Shown here one piece after another: positions 5,459 to 6,830 of a stretch of 6,830 bases of DNA. Origin of the DNA: an uncultured Acidimicrobiia bacterium. GTDB taxonomy: Bacteria; Actinomycetota; Acidimicrobiia; Spongiisociales; JAENVV01. How positions within the stretch are numbered: position 1 is the stretch's first letter; each line of letters begins with the position of its first letter. Both the position numbers and the translations under genes were made by a program. The stretch spans positions 1-6,830 of the forward strand of contig CAJQPD010000088.1 of assembly GCA_905480085.1 (NCBI GenBank), read 5' to 3'. Under the pieces are notes generated by a model. The model saw only the letters and a program-made list of their open reading frames with translations. It did not search any database and was not told the origin of the DNA.

Positions 5459-5476
5459 TGTCGTAGGGTTGCGACA
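5459..5476 (+). promoter_or_regulatory. Hairpin in the kup upstream region
   Basis: TGTCGTA (5459-5465) pairs with TGCGACA (5470-5476) around a GGGT loop, seven pairs including one T-G. It is about 120 bases before the kup start and has no T-tract. It could be an operator or part of a leader, or chance. Confidence 0.3.
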
Positions 5477-5581
5477 CGATGACAGACGCCACCAACCCCT
5501 CATGATGATTCTGTACGCAGCCTCTCCGCCACTATGCTCTCGGCCTCATATGTCCTGGAGAAACACCGGGCGTGAGTCTAT

Positions 5582-5587
5582 GAAGGG
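5582..5587 (+). promoter_or_regulatory. Ribosome binding site that fixes the kup TTG start
   Basis: GAAGGG lies seven bases before TTG 5595. An in-frame TGA at 5589-5591 rules out any earlier start, and no in-frame ATG or GTG precedes the first membrane segment. Confidence 0.75.
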
Positions 5588-5594
5588 TTGAAGA

Positions 5595-6830
5595 TTGTCC
5601 GATCATGGCAACGGCCATTCCAAGGGCCTCGCGGTCACTTCGCTGGCGGCTCTTGGCGTCGTATTCGGCGATATCGGCACCAGCCCGCTCTACGCGTTCC
5701 GCGAGGCTTTCGGCGTCGCCAACCTGGAACCCACCGAGGAGGGCGTCCTCGGGGTCCTCTCGCTCATCTTTTGGGCTCTCGTCCTGATCGTCTCCATCAA
5801 ATACCTGATCTTTGTCATGCGGGCCGACAACGACGGCGAGGGCGGCATTCTGGCGCTTACGTCTCTCATCATGGGCGATGGTGCCAAAACGAAGCGGCGG
5901 GCTCTTCTTATCGGCATCGGGTTATTCGGAACAGCCCTGCTTTATGGCGACGGGATGATCACACCAGCCATTTCGGTGCTCTCGGCTGTAGAAGGACTGG
6001 AGGTGACCTTCTCGGGGATCGGCCCGTGGGTCCTGGTCATCGCCTCGGTCATCCTGGTCGTGTTGTTCGCCAACCAGCACCGGGGCACCGCAGTTCTCGG
6101 CGCCATGTTCGGCCCGATCATGGTGGTTTGGTTCGGGGTCCTGGCGCTGCTCGGCATCGTCCAGATCATCAAGGAACCGGGCGTGCTGGCGGCCATCAAT
6201 CCTCTGGTTGCCCTGCGATTCGTTACGCAGGAACCCCGGTTCGCGTTTCTGGCGCTGGGCGGCGTGTTCCTCGTGGCAACCGGTAGTGAGGCGCTGTACG
6301 CCGACATGGGCCACTTCGGGACCAAGCCGATCCGTTTGGCATGGTTCGGCCTCGTCTTTCCCGCGCTCGTTCTCAACTATTTCGGGCAAGGAGCCCTACT
6401 CCTCAACAACCCGGAGGCGATCGAGAACCCGTTCTACTCGATGGCTCCCAGCTGGGCGGTTCTGCCGCTGGTGATCCTGGCCACCATGGCGACCGTAATC
6501 GCCTCCCAGGCGCTCATTTCTGGCGTCTATTCATTGACTTCACAGGCCATTCAACTCGGCTACTTGCCCCGCCAGCGGATTGACCACACCTCTCCGCATC
6601 ATCAAGGTCAGATCTATGTCTCGACGATCAACTGGGTCCTCATGATCGCCGCGGTTGGCCTCGTTGTGACGTTCCAGACGTCCAGCGCCCTGGCGGCTGC
6701 CTACGGGGTTGGGGTAGCCACCGACATGGTCATTACCGCGATCCTGATTGCGGTCGTCATGAAAGAACGCTGGAACTGGACCACTCCGGTCGTCACGCTT
6801 GTGATCGCTTCCTTCCTCGTCGTTGACCTG
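5595..6830 (+). CDS. kup: Kup-type potassium uptake transporter, N-terminal 412 residues (cut by window edge)
   Basis: A membrane protein of the KUP/HAK/KT family that imports K+, probably with protons. The first 412 codons are present; whole proteins are usually 620-700 residues, so part of the membrane domain and the cytosolic C-terminus lie outside. Signature segments are GVVFGDIGTSPLYAFREAFG (21-40), RADNDGEGGILALTSLI (76-92), LLYGDGMITPAISVLSAVEG (115-134), and later TGSEALYADMGHFG and FYSMAP. Asp26, Asp119 and Glu133 sit where charged residues important for K+/H+ transport are conserved. At least nine or ten hydrophobic segments follow one another. The start is TTG 5595 (MSDHGNGHSKGLAVTS): an in-frame TGA lies at 5589, a GAAGGG site precedes it, and the first membrane segment begins at about residue 12. 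Several other frames inside the gene are open but are shadows. It is divergent from the DUF2237 gene; no regulator is next to it. Confidence 0.96.
   Translation, partial: MSDHGNGHSKGLAVTSLAALGVVFGDIGTSPLYAFREAFGVANLEPTEEGVLGVLSLIFWALVLIVSIKYLIFVMRADNDGEGGILALTSLIMGDGAKTKRRALLIGIGLFGTALLYGDGMITPAISVLSAVEGLEVTFSGIGPWVLVIASVILVVLFANQHRGTAVLGAMFGPIMVVWFGVLALLGIVQIIKEPGVLAAINPLVALRFVTQEPRFAFLALGGVFLVATGSEALYADMGHFGTKPIRLAWFGLVFPALVLNYFGQGALLLNNPEAIENPFYSMAPSWAVLPLVILATMATVIASQALISGVYSLTSQAIQLGYLPRQRIDHTSPHHQGQIYVSTINWVLMIAAVGLVVTFQTSSALAAAYGVGVATDMVITAILIAVVMKERWNWTTPVVTLVIASFLVVDL

Larger units (their letters stand above)
5396..5594. promoter_or_regulatory. Divergent region between DUF2237 and kup
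   Basis: About 200 bases that must carry both promoters. On the plus strand TATGCT (5533-5538) resembles a -10 element but lacks a matching -35. A hairpin at 5459-5476 is listed separately. I looked for the conserved segments of the c-di-AMP (ydaO) riboswitch, which precedes potassium transporter genes in some bacteria, and did not recognise them. Confidence 0.4.

Noticed and set aside
5396..5503. Upstream extension of the DUF2237 protein by 36 residues
   Set aside because: The family begins just before NVLG; the extension is not conserved-looking and lies in the divergent promoter region.
5533..5538. TATGCT as the kup -10 element
   Set aside because: No -35 at a suitable distance; kept only as a mention in the intergenic entry.
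5396..5594. c-di-AMP (ydaO) riboswitch before kup
   Set aside because: The conserved GC-rich segments and spacing of that riboswitch were not recognised; a covariance-model scan would be decisive.
5588..6286. Plus-strand 232-codon frame, and two minus-strand frames at 5922-6389 and 5942-6376
   Set aside because: All overlap the kup reading frame, which has clear family signatures; their translations are Arg/Gly/Pro/His-rich shadows.

Overview
The window looks chromosomal and comes from a high-GC actinomycete-type bacterium (Actinomycetota). The evidence is the GC-rich coding sequence, a mycothiol-dependent maleylpyruvate isomerase-like (DinB-fold) protein, a TipAS-domain protein, and several genes with TTG or GTG starts or no clear Shine-Dalgarno site. 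Genus cannot be fixed from the sequence. No mobile element, integrase, tRNA, rRNA or CRISPR array was found.

Left part (1-3150): a minus-strand pair consists of a NYN nuclease with two LOTUS (OST-HTH) domains followed, 30 bases or more downstream, by the 5' end of a class I SAM methyltransferase that leaves the window. Divergent from it is a complete DEAD-box RNA helicase with a long Gly/Arg/Asn/Ser-rich tail. That gene has a perfect hairpin three bases before its ribosome binding site and ends in a clear intrinsic terminator. This is the most suggestive part of the window, because in animals LOTUS domains bind and stimulate a DEAD-box helicase (Oskar-Vasa) and NYN-LOTUS proteins are RNA-silencing nucleases.

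Middle (3150-5003): a minus-strand MDMPI/DinB-type protein is divergent, across about 56 bases, from a small VOC (glyoxalase-fold) protein that seems to have lost the usual metal ligands. A 92-base block of palindromic GAACCCTGGGTTC-type repeats follows. It lies directly in front of a standalone TipAS drug-binding domain protein without a DNA-binding domain.

Right part (5000-6830): a DUF2237 gene converges on the TipAS gene so tightly that both stop codons come from a single CTAG. Divergent from it is the 5' part (412 codons) of a Kup-type potassium transporter, which must start at TTG and runs off the right edge.

Apart from the NYN/helicase pair and the repeat-TipAS unit, the genes look like unrelated housekeeping or accessory genes rather than one pathway.
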